Source: Neobacillus cucumis
GTDB lineage: Bacteria > Bacillota > Bacilli > Bacillales > Cytobacillaceae
DNA length: 64,000 nt
Assembly: GCF_016908975.1 (NCBI RefSeq)
Contig: NZ_JAFBEX010000011.1
Span: forward strand, 62,001 to 126,000
Direction of reading: 5' to 3'
Made by a program: the position numbers and the translations under genes. Each line of letters begins with the position of its first letter. The stretch's first letter is position 1. A model generated the notes under the pieces. The model did no database searches. It saw only the letters and a list, made by a program, of their open reading frames with translations, and was not told the origin of the DNA. Below are positions 54,763-63,715 of the stretch, piece by piece.

Positions 54763-55890
54763 TTATGCTAATCTCATTTTAAAGTCTTGATAGCCAAACT
54801 CGCGTACTACTTCACAATCTCCATCCGCCTTTTTTACGGCGATGGCTGGTAATGGCATGCCGTTGAAGGTGGTGTTTTTAACCATTGTATAGATGGCCAT
54901 ATCACCAAAAACTAAGCGATCGCCGCTTTCTAATGGCTGATCAAATGAATAGTCTCCAATGACATCACCAGTTAGACAGGTTTGTCCACCTAATCGATAG
55001 GTATATGGCTTTTCGCCTGCTTCGCCTGATCCAAAAAGAGGTGGGCGATAAGGCATTTCCAATACGTCAGGCATATGACAAGATGCAGACGTGTCAAGGA
55101 TGGCAATATCCATTTTGTTTTGGTGTGTATCAAGCACAGTTGTAATTAAATAACCAGCATTTAAAGCCACAGCTTCACCAGGCTCAAGATAAACTTCTAA
55201 ACCGTATTTGTCTTGCATTCTCTTAATGCAAGCTTCTAATCTCGGAATATCATAATCTTCTCTAGTAATATGATGTCCGCCGCCAAAGTTAATCCATTCC
55301 ATTTGCGGGAGCCATTCACCAAACAATTCTTCCACTGCATTTAAAGTGGTTTCTAAGTCATCAGAGTTTTGCTGACAAAGTGTATGGAAATGCAATCCTG
55401 AAACACCGTCAAGCAACTCCGGACGGAAATTCTCTTTAATCTCACCGAATCTAGATCCTGGTGAACATGGGTCATAGATTTCGTGCCCTATTTGAGTAGA
55501 GCATTGAGGATTGATGCGCAAGCCGACTTTTTTGCCAGCTTGAAGAGCTTTCTCTTTAAATTTTTCTAACTGTGAGAAGGAATTGAAGATGATATGATCA
55601 CAAATTGAAATAATTTCATCTATTTCATCCGCACGATAGGCAGGGGCAAAGACATGATTCTCTTTGCCCATTTCTTCGTAACCCAAACGTGCTTCAAATA
55701 ATCCACTTGCGGTTGTACCACTTAAATATTTTCCAATGAGGGGATACATTGTTGTCATAGAGAATGCTTTTTGTGCTAAAACAATCTTAGCTCCTGTACG
55801 TTGCATAACGCCATTAAGGATTTTTAGATTCTTTTCGACAAGAGCTTCATCGACGACATAACATGGTGTAGGTAGTTCTTCAAACCGCAT
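54763..55890 (-). CDS. nspC: Carboxynorspermidine/carboxyspermidine decarboxylase
   Basis: PLP enzyme of the alanine-racemase-like decarboxylase fold, producing (nor)spermidine. 375 residues; PLP Lys41 in IVLAQKAFSM, LRINPQCSTQ, HFHTLCQQ, WINFGGGHHITR, the EPGEAV phosphate-binding motif near 220, and CLTGDVIGDY near 300 with the substrate Cys and Asp. It starts 1 bp after the dehydrogenase gene stop, so the two enzymes are coupled. Confidence 0.93.
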   Translation of the reverse strand: MRFEELPTPCYVVDEALVEKNLKILNGVMQRTGAKIVLAQKAFSMTTMYPLIGKYLSGTTASGLFEARLGYEEMGKENHVFAPAYRADEIDEIISICDHIIFNSFSQLEKFKEKALQAGKKVGLRINPQCSTQIGHEIYDPCSPGSRFGEIKENFRPELLDGVSGLHFHTLCQQNSDDLETTLNAVEELFGEWLPQMEWINFGGGHHITREDYDIPRLEACIKRMQDKYGLEVYLEPGEAVALNAGYLITTVLDTHQNKMDIAILDTSASCHMPDVLEMPYRPPLFGSGEAGEKPYTYRLGGQTCLTGDVIGDYSFDQPLESGDRLVFGDMAIYTMVKNTTFNGMPLPAIAVKKADGDCEVVREFGYQDFKMRLA

Positions 55891-55891
55891 T

Positions 55892-57130
55892 TTAACGAAT
55901 TAGCTCCGCTTCTTTTGTTTTTGCAGGCTCATCATCAACAAGAACTGGATTAAAGTCTTCTACCCATGGAAGTCCCCATTTATTTAACTCTTCCATGAAT
56001 GGATCTGGATCAAATTCCTCAATATTGAATACGCCTGGTTTATTCCATTTGCCAGTCAAGACCATCGCTGCCCCGATCATGGCTGGAACACCTGTTGTAT
56101 AAGAAATGGCTTGAGAGCCGACTTCTCTATAGCACTCTTGGTGATCACAAACATTGTATACGTAATAAGTTTTTTCTTTGCCGTCTTTTTTCCCTCTGAA
56201 GATACAGCCGATGTTTGTTTTACCCACTGTACGAGGTCCTAGAGAAGCTGGGTCTGGTAACACAGCCTTTAAGAATTGAAGTGGAATGATTTGTTTACCT
56301 TCGAATTCGATTGGCTCGATAGAAGTCATTCCAACGTTTTCAAGGGCCTTTAAGTGCATTAGATAGCTTTGGCCAAATGTCATGAAGAAACGGATTCGCT
56401 TAAGTCCAGGGATGTTTTTCGCAAGAGACTCAAGTTCTTCATGATATAACAAGTACATATCTTTTTTGCCAACTTCTTTAAAGTCATAAACACGCTTAAT
56501 TTCCATTGGCTCGGTTTCAATCCACTCGCCATTTTCCCAGTAACGTCCGTTAGCAGAAACTTCACGGATATTGATTTCAGGGTTGAAATTTGTAGCAAAC
56601 GGATAGCCATGATCGCCGCCGTTACAGTCAAGAATATCGATATATTCGATTTCATCGAAATAATGTTTTAGTGCGTAAGCAGAGAATACACCAGTTACAC
56701 CTGGGTCAAAGCCGCTGCCTAAAAGAGCAGTAATGCCAGCTTTTTCAAAGCGCTCTTTATATTCCCACTGCCACTTGTATTCAAATTTAGCCGTATCTTC
56801 TGGCTCATAGTTTGCTGTATCCATATAGTGTGTCTTTGTTGCAAGGCAAGCATCCATAATCGTTAAATCTTGGTATGGCAATGCTAAGTTCATAACGATA
56901 TCTGGTTTTACTTCATTAATTAACGCGATTAACTCTTCTACATTATCTGCATCGACTTGTGCAGTCGTAATTTTTGTTTTGCCGCCATCAAGTTTAGCTT
57001 TTAGCTCATCACATTTTGATTTTGTACGGCTTGCAATACAAATTTCTTCAAATACGTCACTGTTTTGAACACATTTATGAACGGCAACAGATGCAACGCC
57101 GCCTGCACCGATAATAAGCGCTTTTCCCAT
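55892..57130 (-). CDS. Carboxynorspermidine/carboxyspermidine dehydrogenase (saccharopine dehydrogenase family)
   Basis: Condenses aspartate semialdehyde with a diamine and reduces the product with NADPH; with NspC it makes norspermidine or spermidine without S-adenosylmethionine. 412 residues: Rossmann motif LIIGAGGVASVAVHK at the start, MNLALPYQDLTIMDACL, and GSGFDPGVTGVFSAY near residue 145. ATG 57130 follows GGGGG; a longer frame to 57202 runs into the leader terminator. Transcribed from a long leader with a terminator hairpin. Confidence 0.92.
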   Translation of the reverse strand: MGKALIIGAGGVASVAVHKCVQNSDVFEEICIASRTKSKCDELKAKLDGGKTKITTAQVDADNVEELIALINEVKPDIVMNLALPYQDLTIMDACLATKTHYMDTANYEPEDTAKFEYKWQWEYKERFEKAGITALLGSGFDPGVTGVFSAYALKHYFDEIEYIDILDCNGGDHGYPFATNFNPEINIREVSANGRYWENGEWIETEPMEIKRVYDFKEVGKKDMYLLYHEELESLAKNIPGLKRIRFFMTFGQSYLMHLKALENVGMTSIEPIEFEGKQIIPLQFLKAVLPDPASLGPRTVGKTNIGCIFRGKKDGKEKTYYVYNVCDHQECYREVGSQAISYTTGVPAMIGAAMVLTGKWNKPGVFNIEEFDPDPFMEELNKWGLPWVEDFNPVLVDDEPAKTKEAELIR

Positions 57131-57189
57131 TTTCTTATCCCCCAACCTAATAGATTTTTGAAAGCAAAACGGAACCCGTAACAATAAAA

Positions 57190-57237
57190 AAAGCAAGTGC
57201 AATAACGCATTAATAAACTGCGCACAACACTTGCTTT
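57190..57237 (-). terminator. Leader terminator before the polyamine operon
   Basis: On the minus strand AAAGCAAGTG pairs with CACTTGCTTT and is followed by TTTATT, about 60 bases before the start codon. Transcription must pass it to reach the genes, so it is a candidate attenuator. Confidence 0.75.
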
Positions 57238-57399
57238 GATATATTCCATATTAAAAAGGGTATATCCATGACACAAATGGTCATATCTATACTCTACCAA
57301 GTCATTAGACATTTTGGCAGAAAGCTTTTTAATATTCATAATATATCGTTTTAGGATCAGAGTCTATATAGCAAATAATCACTTTTACCACTCTTATTG

Positions 57400-57610
57400 A
57401 CCGTTTCACAAGTTGTGTGCATATGCACTGGTTGTAAAGTAACCAACTTATAAAATTTGAGCTTTTAACTCAATCAATAAGGCAACCAAAGTTGCCAATC
57501 GGCAGTTGACCCGGCTGTCCGTATGGCCTTAACTTCCAATTAGAAGTGGTCAAGGTTATCTGCTTGGAAAGATCCAGATATATTGAATATTAGCTTTCCA
57601 AAATCATGCT
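57400..57610 (-). promoter_or_regulatory. Structured upstream half of the polyamine-operon leader (possible riboswitch)
   Basis: On the minus strand, in order: a stem TTGGAAAG/CTTTCCAA, a stem CCTTGACCACTTC/GGAAGTTAAGG, a GC-rich joint GGACAGCCGGGTC, and a hairpin GGCAACTTTGGTTGCC. I cannot assign it to a known class (no T-box, S-box or lysine motif seen). Confidence 0.5.
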
Positions 57611-57615
57611 ACTTT

Positions 57616-57644
57616 ATAGTAGCAGTATATAATGAGAATGGCAA
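57616..57644 (-). promoter_or_regulatory. Promoter of the polyamine operon
   Basis: On the minus strand TTGCCA, 17-bp spacer, TACTAT with a TG extension. It gives a leader of about 480 nt. Confidence 0.5.
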
Positions 57645-57900
57645 GTGAAAAATTATTTTTTTTATCAATTTTCTAAGGGCTATTTATTTTGTCAATTAAT
57701 ACGGGATCAATTCCAATACTTGAGCGACTGATGTGTTGCAATAATACCACTGCTGAAAGTACAAGGGTTTTGAAAAAATTTTTTGAAAATTTTCACTCGC
57801 TTGTTCGTTTTATGGTTTACCATAACGCTTGTTTTATGCGGAAATCAGTAAATAACTATCTATATTATGTTGCTTTTTTGCAAAAGTGCTTTAGATCTAA

Positions 57901-58164
57901 GTGAAATGCCTAATTTGTTTGGCCGAAATGCCGCTGGATATGCAAGCTAAATGGCTGCGGGTAATTGATAATAATGAAGTGCGGCGGCACACATTGTGCA
58001 AAATGTCCCAATCAACTGCAGTTTATCTTGGCGCCGAACCAAGATTTATGGAAAATGGTGAAGAAGGGACCTTACAGAGAAAATTTATATTACCGGATGT
58101 AATTCCTATCTGTTATTTATCGAAAACTGAAGAGAATGGACACTGTTATTGGCAGGAAGAATAA
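57901..58164 (+). CDS. Small hypothetical protein with CxxC, 87 residues
   Basis: Starts MKCLICLAEMPLDMQAKWLR (GTG codon) and contains YLGAEPRFMENGEEG. The N-terminal CLIC and further Cys residues suggest a small zinc-binding protein. No clear ribosome binding site before GTG 57901; ATG 57928 is an alternative. A good terminator follows. The family is not recognised. Confidence 0.5.
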   Translation: MKCLICLAEMPLDMQAKWLRVIDNNEVRRHTLCKMSQSTAVYLGAEPRFMENGEEGTLQRKFILPDVIPICYLSKTEENGHCYWQEE

Positions 58165-58231
58165 TAAAAAAGGTTAAGATGACATTAACGGGTTCGGTTT
58201 TGAAGTACAAAATTAAAAAACAATACAATTA

Positions 58232-58268
58232 GGAGTCCAATTCGCAAATGAATTGGACTTCTTTTATT
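58232..58268 (+). terminator. Terminator after the 87-residue gene
   Basis: AGTCCAATTC pairs with GAATTGGACT, then TTCTTTTATTT. The 220 bp up to 58491 hold nothing else I recognise. Confidence 0.85.
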
Positions 58269-58491
58269 TGTTGATATATAAGGATTTATTCCATTTTAAA
58301 AAGCTGATTGACGCTTAAATTAGCATCTTAATTAGCAACTGTCTGCTGTCCATCAGATTGCCTCCAAAAGTCGTGTTAAAAATAGTGTTATTTTTATGAC
58401 TAAAGGGTTGGTTTCTTATGCAACTAACGAAGCAGATTAATTAAACAAGGATAAAATAAAATAAGTTTGCTTAGGGAATGATATAAAAAAA

Positions 58492-58986
58492 GTGATAATG
58501 AAGAAAAAGAAAACAATGAAGGTATTTTCCTTAGCTATGATAATCATTCCGTGGCTTTCTGTTCTGTTTATGGATAAAAAATCATTAATAAGGTATTTAC
58601 CTGTAGCAAGTTTTATTAATTTATTTATAAGTGTTTTTAGTGTCATCGCAAATAAAAGAAAATGGTGGATAAATAAAAATCCATTTTCTCCAGGTAAAGT
58701 AGATTTTACATACATATTAGGACCATATTTTGTAGCAACGTTATGGATTTTTAAACTAACTTACGGTAATTTCATAAAATATTTGATTACCAATGTTGTA
58801 CTAAATACTCTTAACGCTTTTCCAATGGCACAAACGTGGGAAAAGGTTGGCACATTTAAATTTAAAAAAATTAATCACATTGGTTGGTATTTTATTTGTA
58901 TAATACTTTCGATTATTATTTACGGTTATCAATATTTAGTTGAAAAGACAATTGTGAGTCAAAATAAGATGAAATCAGAATTATAA
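58492..58986 (+). CDS. Small polytopic membrane protein, 164 residues
   Basis: Four hydrophobic segments (about 10-27, 34-52, 75-100 and 130-148). Basic N-terminus MIMKKKKTMK; WWINKNPFSPGKVDF follows the second segment. GTG 58492 or ATG 58498 may be the start; AGGGA lies about 15 bases upstream. AT-rich. Similar four-helix proteins are common in Bacillaceae without known function. Confidence 0.6.
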   Translation: MIMKKKKTMKVFSLAMIIIPWLSVLFMDKKSLIRYLPVASFINLFISVFSVIANKRKWWINKNPFSPGKVDFTYILGPYFVATLWIFKLTYGNFIKYLITNVVLNTLNAFPMAQTWEKVGTFKFKKINHIGWYFICIILSIIIYGYQYLVEKTIVSQNKMKSEL

Positions 58987-59136
58987 TATCCATCCCTTAA
59001 GATACTTTTTGTCCTACTAACAAGGGCTTTTGTTCAGGTATACAGACGAAAAAAGGCATTGCTAAAATAATGATAAGTTTGTGAAGGAATATACTTAAAC
59101 AATAGGATGCTTTAGTTCCATAAGCAGATATATAGA

Positions 59137-59175
59137 AAAATGCTCAGAGTTCTTATACCCTGGGCATTTTTTATG
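59137..59175. terminator. Terminator after the membrane protein gene
   Basis: AAATGCTCAG pairs with CTGGGCATTT, then TTT. The rest of 58987-59292 shows nothing recognisable. Confidence 0.8.
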
Positions 59176-59292
59176 CTAATTATTGTGTTAATTTGCTTGT
59201 TAATTCAATTGCCAATTTAACTGTGATTTTAACATTTAAATTAACTTTTTGTACCTCAAAACCGACCCCGTTAAGATGACATTCATCCTTTT

Positions 59293-60012
59293 TTATTCCC
59301 ATTCCCTTGGCTGATAGTTAAGATCATGAAATAATTGCTCTTTTTCTTTTTTACTTAAATCACGCCACTGACCGATAGACAAGTTTCCTAAATGGATATT
59401 CATAATCCTTGTCCGCTGTAGTCTGACGACCTCGTACCCTAACGCAGTACACATCCTGCGGATTTGACGGTTGAGTCCCTGTGTTAGGATGATTTGAAAG
59501 ACATACTTCGATAGTTGTGTAACTTTGCACGGTAGTGTTTTGGTATCCAATATTTCTACACCACTCGCCATCTTTTTTACAAAATCGGCTGTAATTGGTT
59601 TGTTTACTGTGACAATATATTCTTTTTCGTGTTTATTTTCTGCACGGAGTATTTCGTTGACAATATCACCGTCATTAGTAAGCAGGATTAGCCCGTCCGA
59701 GTCTTTATCGAGCCGACCAATATGGAAAATCCTTAATGGGTGATTAACAAAATCAACAATGTTCCCCTTTATATGCCTCTCCGTTGTACTAGTAATCCCA
59801 ACTGGTTTGTTTAAGGCAATATAAACGTATTCCTTTTTTACCTTAATAGGGTTACCATCGATTCGGACTACATCACCAGGCTCGACCTGGCTGCCCATTT
59901 GAGCCGCCTTACCATTAATTGTGACCCTGCCCTCGCCAATTAACTTATCTGCCCCTCTTCTAGAGGTCTTACCTGATTCACTAATAAACTTATTAATCCT
60001 AATAATAACCAC
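59293..60012 (-). CDS. rluF: RluF-like 23S rRNA pseudouridine synthase
   Basis: Modifies a uridine of 23S rRNA. 239 residues: S4 RNA-binding domain (residues 4-60, [20 protein letters not shown]), catalytic domain with Asp in [19 protein letters not shown] near residue 100, and [20 protein letters not shown] near 180. The start is unclear: homologues begin MRINKF, but here that Met codon is ATT, and the nearest usable codon is GTG 60012, only 2 bases from AAAGG. Part of this gene is duplicated at 60866-61108. Confidence 0.9.
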   Translation of the reverse strand: MVIIRINKFISESGKTSRRGADKLIGEGRVTINGKAAQMGSQVEPGDVVRIDGNPIKVKKEYVYIALNKPVGITSTTERHIKGNIVDFVNHPLRIFHIGRLDKDSDGLILLTNDGDIVNEILRAENKHEKEYIVTVNKPITADFVKKMASGVEILDTKTLPCKVTQLSKYVFQIILTQGLNRQIRRMCTALGYEVVRLQRTRIMNIHLGNLSIGQWRDLSKKEKEQLFHDLNYQPREWE

Positions 60013-60865
60013 AACCTTTAGTGGAATTGTTGGATTAAGAATAACCTAATGTCCCTGCCTTTTTCAAGGTGCCTGTCACCATTACTCTTAATTGCAAGTT
60101 AAAAACTTATCCTATCCAATCATATTATGAAAAAGAATGTCGAAATTTAAGTCGGTTTGTAATAAGGCACTTTAATATTTCTATTAATATGGTTCAATCT
60201 TCAAGTTTAAGTAAGCAAAAGGTATAGGATATGGGGGGCTTCAGTCATTTCGATAAGGCGACTGAATTGGTGAAATACAATAATAATTGATACCTTCTTT
60301 ATAGGCTGCTGATTCAGGGGCATGCTATCGACCCTTTTTCTTTTAGATGCTCCGCCTCAGCAAAGGGGAGAAGGTGCTTTTTTTATTTCAATTTCTCTTG
60401 ATTAGAGATATGTGTTTACAAGTATACAAAGTGTAAACGATAACTGTTTACTTGTAAACATTTTGTATACTTTAAGTTTACAAATTTGTACGCATGTAAA
60501 CAAATAAGTACACATGTTGATATAAAGCTAAGTAAACAAGGTGTGTATTCATGTTTACAAAAATGTACACATTTCAGGAAATATTTATATAGTGATTGTT
60601 TTTTTAAAATTTAATTTCTTGGGTAGCCTATTATTGAAGAATTATATGGTGGAAAATGTTATGTTTAGCAGAATGATAAAATTGGAGAGGCTATATGAAA
60701 TAATATCATTCTTATTTCAAAAAATATTCCAGGAAACTTCCAAAATTGTTGGATTAAAAATTGTTGGGTGAGTTTGTGAGCGGTTCACATGTAATTGGTA
60801 TAGAATTAATAGAAAAATATAATTGGAATTAAAATGGATCTTCAATCAGGTGAATTTCCGCCTTA
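59771..60865. repeat. Duplicated segment, copy A
   Basis: Includes the 5' part of rluF, a spacer with TCGAAATTTAAGTCGGTTTG, GATTCAGGGGCATGCTATC, GATGCTCCGCCTCA, the iteron cluster and AAAATTGTTGGGTGAGTTTG. All recur in the same order in copy B. Confidence 0.85.
60414..60572. repeat. GTTTAC/GTATAC iteron cluster 1
   Basis: Alternating hexamers GTTTAC, GTATAC, GTAAAC and GTACAC variants at 8- to 12-base steps. GTTGATATAAAG is shared with clusters 2 and 3. Confidence 0.8.
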
Positions 60866-61108
60866 ATATGTCTCTCCAGTTGTACTGTTGTTTCCAAGTG
60901 GTTTATTTAAGGCATATAGAAATAGTCTTTCTTGACTTAAATGGGACTTCCAACACTCCGTACCTCATCACCATTCTCGAACTAGCTGCTCATTTTAGTT
61001 TTTTGGTCATTATTCGTAACCCTGCTCTCGCTAATTAACGTATCTGCTCCTCTCCTGGAGGTCTTACCCGATTCACTAATAAACTTATTAATTCTAATGG
61101 TAACCTCA
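60866..61108 (-). pseudogene. Fragment of duplicated rluF 5' end
   Basis: On the minus strand it still reads [20 protein letters not shown], close to the intact gene, then degenerates with frameshifts and stops. It lacks the catalytic domain. Confidence 0.85.
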
Positions 61109-61494
61109 ACCTTCAGAGGTATTTTTAGATTGGGAATGACCTAATTACCCTAACTTTTTCTAGGTGCCTGACACCATTATTCTTAATTGCAAGTTAAAAA
61201 CCGATCCAATCATATTAGGAAGAAGAATGTCGAAATTTAAGTCGGTTTGCAATATTGCACTTTAATAAAACAATTAATAATGGTCAATCTGCGAGTTTAA
61301 GTAAGCTAAGGGTAAAGGAGATCAGGGGCAGCCAATTAGATAAGGAGACTGGATTGGTAAAAACAATAATTGGTAATTTCTTTAAGGATGCTGATTCAGG
61401 GGCATGCTATCAGCCCTTTTCCTTTTAGATGCTCCGCCTCACAATGGGAAGAAGGTGATTTTTTTATTTCAATTTCCCTTGGTGAGAGATATAT

Positions 61495-61640
61495 GTTTAC
61501 TAGTATACGGTGGATGTTTACTTGTAAACTTATGGTATACTTTCTGTTTACATACTTGCATACAGGTAAACAAATCAGTACACAAGTTGATATAAAGCCA
61601 TGTAAACGATATGTGTATTCATGTTTACAGAATTATACAC
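61495..61640. repeat. GTTTAC/GTATAC iteron cluster 2
   Basis: Counterpart of cluster 1 in copy B, with GTTTACTAGTATAC, GTTTACTTGTAAAC, GTTGATATAAAG and a closing GTATTCATGTTTAC. Confidence 0.8.
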
Positions 61641-61838
61641 ATTGCTGATAATATGTAAAAAATGTGTTTTAGCAGAATGACAAGGTTTAGTTCATATGAA
61701 GTAAAGTCGGTCTTGGGATAAAAGATATTCCAGGAAGGGTCCAGAATAACTAGGTTGAAAATTGTTGGGTGAGTTTGGGATTCATGAAAATATAAAAGGA
61801 AGTAAAAGGGACTTTCGAATAGGTGATCTTACTGCCTA

Positions 61839-62199
61839 GGTGCATGAAAACGGACTGGATTGAGGTCGGAGGTAAAAGGAATCACCTTGACTAAAATAGA
61901 AAAGGGTTTGCTCGATGAAGGAGGTTAAAGTATTTCAACTCCAACCGGTGAACTATTTTCGACATCTACTATATAATTATAGTGGTTTGGATATTGCTAT
62001 GAGTTTATTTAGCTAAATAGATTGTTAGAGGCGACTGAATGTAAAATTTAATGACTTTTGTATGGTGAGATATAGCTGAGAACTTGATTAGCTATCAACA
62101 TTCAGGTGCATAACTTATGATATTCCATTTTAGTTATCTGTCTCATCGACTGGTGAAGGAAATTTTTTTTGTAAGAATTTTTCTCTATCAGAAAGATAT
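61839..62199. other. Diverged third unit upstream of cluster 3
   Basis: Weak similarity to the spacer of copies A and B (GAGGCGACTGAATG, CATTCAGGTGCAT, GGTGAAGGAAATTTTTTTT). No open frame with a ribosome binding site. Confidence 0.45.
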
Positions 62200-62430
62200 G
62201 TTTACTTGTATACAAAAACGTAAACAAAACTGTTTACAGGTATACAAATTTGTAAACAGTTTTGTTTACGAGTATACTTTTTGTAAACGTTAAGTTTACC
62301 AGAATGAAATACAAGTAAACAAAATGGTATACATGTTGATATAAAAGGATGTGTACTGTGTCGGTATTCTTGTTTACAAAAAAGTATACAATGGTGGTGG
62401 TAAAGTTTACGAAATGTTTACTTTTTTACA
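62200..62430. repeat. GTTTAC/GTATAC iteron cluster 3, upstream of the parM-like gene
   Basis: Ordered as GTTTAC-N2-GTATAC-N6-GTAAAC-N6, repeated with periods of 32, 32 and 30 bp, then looser copies to 62430. Likely binding sites for the ParR-like protein (centromere and operator). Confidence 0.8.
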
Positions 62431-62541
62431 CTTTTATTTCTGTTCTAAAAGTCCCATTGAAGAATCTTACAATTTGTTTTAGTCTAATAGATACAGAGAT
62501 TTAATACATAAAACTCTTAAAACTGAAAGGGAATGATATAT

Positions 62542-63705
62542 ATGACTAAATCTAGAGTTGCAGCAATAGATGTAGGTAATGACTCCATTAAGGCTATTTT
62601 CGGAGAATTAGATTACGAATTGAATATTCCTAATATTATCGCTCGTGATACAGAGGACCGCCCTGTTATCGGGATTGAAGAACTTGATAGTAAAGATCCA
62701 CTAGATGGTATTCATATCAAAGTCCACTCCCCTGCCCTCAAAGAGAACAACGTTATTTACCGTGTTGGTAATTTAGCAACCAAAACGGATAATGCAACCG
62801 AATTAGACCCAGGCAGCAGCAAATCAGAAGAAGATCAAACGCTAATCATGCTTCTTGCGACTTTAGCATTGGATGCAGTGCAACAAACTGGCTTTCCAAA
62901 AATTAAAAATGTGATTGATGCTTCTTATACATTGGGAACTGGTCTTCCACTTCGTGAAGTAAAGGAAGGTAAGGATGCAGGATATCGCTCAAGATTGGTT
63001 GGAAATGTTCACCAGGTTGAATTTTTAGTGACACCGAAATACCAAGGACTAAAGGTTAATATTAAATTTAATGAAGTTAAGGTTTATCCGGAAGGATTTG
63101 CCGCATATATTAATCTAGTAATGGACAACAATTCAAAGATCATTAACAAGGATTTAATTGATAAACGTATCTTAATACAAGATATTGGCGGATTATCAAC
63201 TGATATCGCCGTGATTAAAAAGCGTAATGTTGATGATGATAAGGCGCAAGGTTTTAATCTTGGGGTTTCAGAATCATTAGAAGCGATTCGTGAGGAAATC
63301 CGCAAAAAGCACGGTGTTGAACTTGACAGCCGCCGTGATGTAGTTGAAATCATTACAAGAAAAAATGATCGTAATCATATAATGGTTAAAGGAAGCCGGA
63401 CAAGCGTTCATGATATTACGGACCGTATCTTACTTGATTTAGCCAAAAAGCAATATCGCTTGTTACGAAATGTTTGGCAAAAAAATTCTCAGACAGAGAT
63501 CTGCTATTTTGTCGGCGGTGGGTCCCATGTCTTAAAAGATTACATCAAAACCTTAAATAACAATTTAGATGGTTATAATATTGAATTCTTTGAAGACGAT
63601 AAAGAAAGCATTTGGATGATGGCTAATGCGTACTATAAGCTAATCATGGATTTTGTGAGAAAATCGGAGAAGCCTAAAGAACCAGTACCAGTTAAAGCGA
63701 ACTAG
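62542..63705 (+). CDS. parM: ParM/StbA-family actin-like ATPase
   Basis: Filament-forming actin homologue used in plasmid segregation, here on what looks like chromosome. 387 residues with actin-fold motifs: phosphate 1 AIDVGNDSIKAIFG (Asp10), phosphate 2 DIGGLSTDIAVIK (Asp214), and adenosine motif YFVGGGSHVL near 325. ATG 62542 is 11 bases after AAAGGG; ATG 62533 is too close. The hydrophilic C-terminus ends with EKPKEPVPVKAN. A ParR-like gene follows after 10 bp, and iterons lie upstream, giving a complete type II partition layout. Confidence 0.9.
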   Translation: MTKSRVAAIDVGNDSIKAIFGELDYELNIPNIIARDTEDRPVIGIEELDSKDPLDGIHIKVHSPALKENNVIYRVGNLATKTDNATELDPGSSKSEEDQTLIMLLATLALDAVQQTGFPKIKNVIDASYTLGTGLPLREVKEGKDAGYRSRLVGNVHQVEFLVTPKYQGLKVNIKFNEVKVYPEGFAAYINLVMDNNSKIINKDLIDKRILIQDIGGLSTDIAVIKKRNVDDDKAQGFNLGVSESLEAIREEIRKKHGVELDSRRDVVEIITRKNDRNHIMVKGSRTSVHDITDRILLDLAKKQYRLLRNVWQKNSQTEICYFVGGGSHVLKDYIKTLNNNLDGYNIEFFEDDKESIWMMANAYYKLIMDFVRKSEKPKEPVPVKAN

Positions 63706-63715
63706 GTGAAATTGT

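Larger units (their letters stand above)
60866..61838. repeat. Duplicated segment, copy B
   Basis: Diverged tandem copy of 59771-60865, about 120 bp shorter. Confidence 0.85.

Noticed and set aside
57400..57610. Known riboswitch class (T-box, SAM, lysine, c-di-GMP, cobalamin)
   Set aside because: None of the conserved core sequences I know is present; kept only as an unassigned structured leader.
57689..57904. 71-codon plus-strand frame
   Set aside because: Starts at TTG without a binding site and overlaps the promoter-proximal region of the polyamine operon; composition not gene-like.
60541..61648. Plus-strand frames of 63-92 codons in the duplicated segment
   Set aside because: They run through iterons and the antisense of the rluF fragment, and are not conserved between copies A and B.
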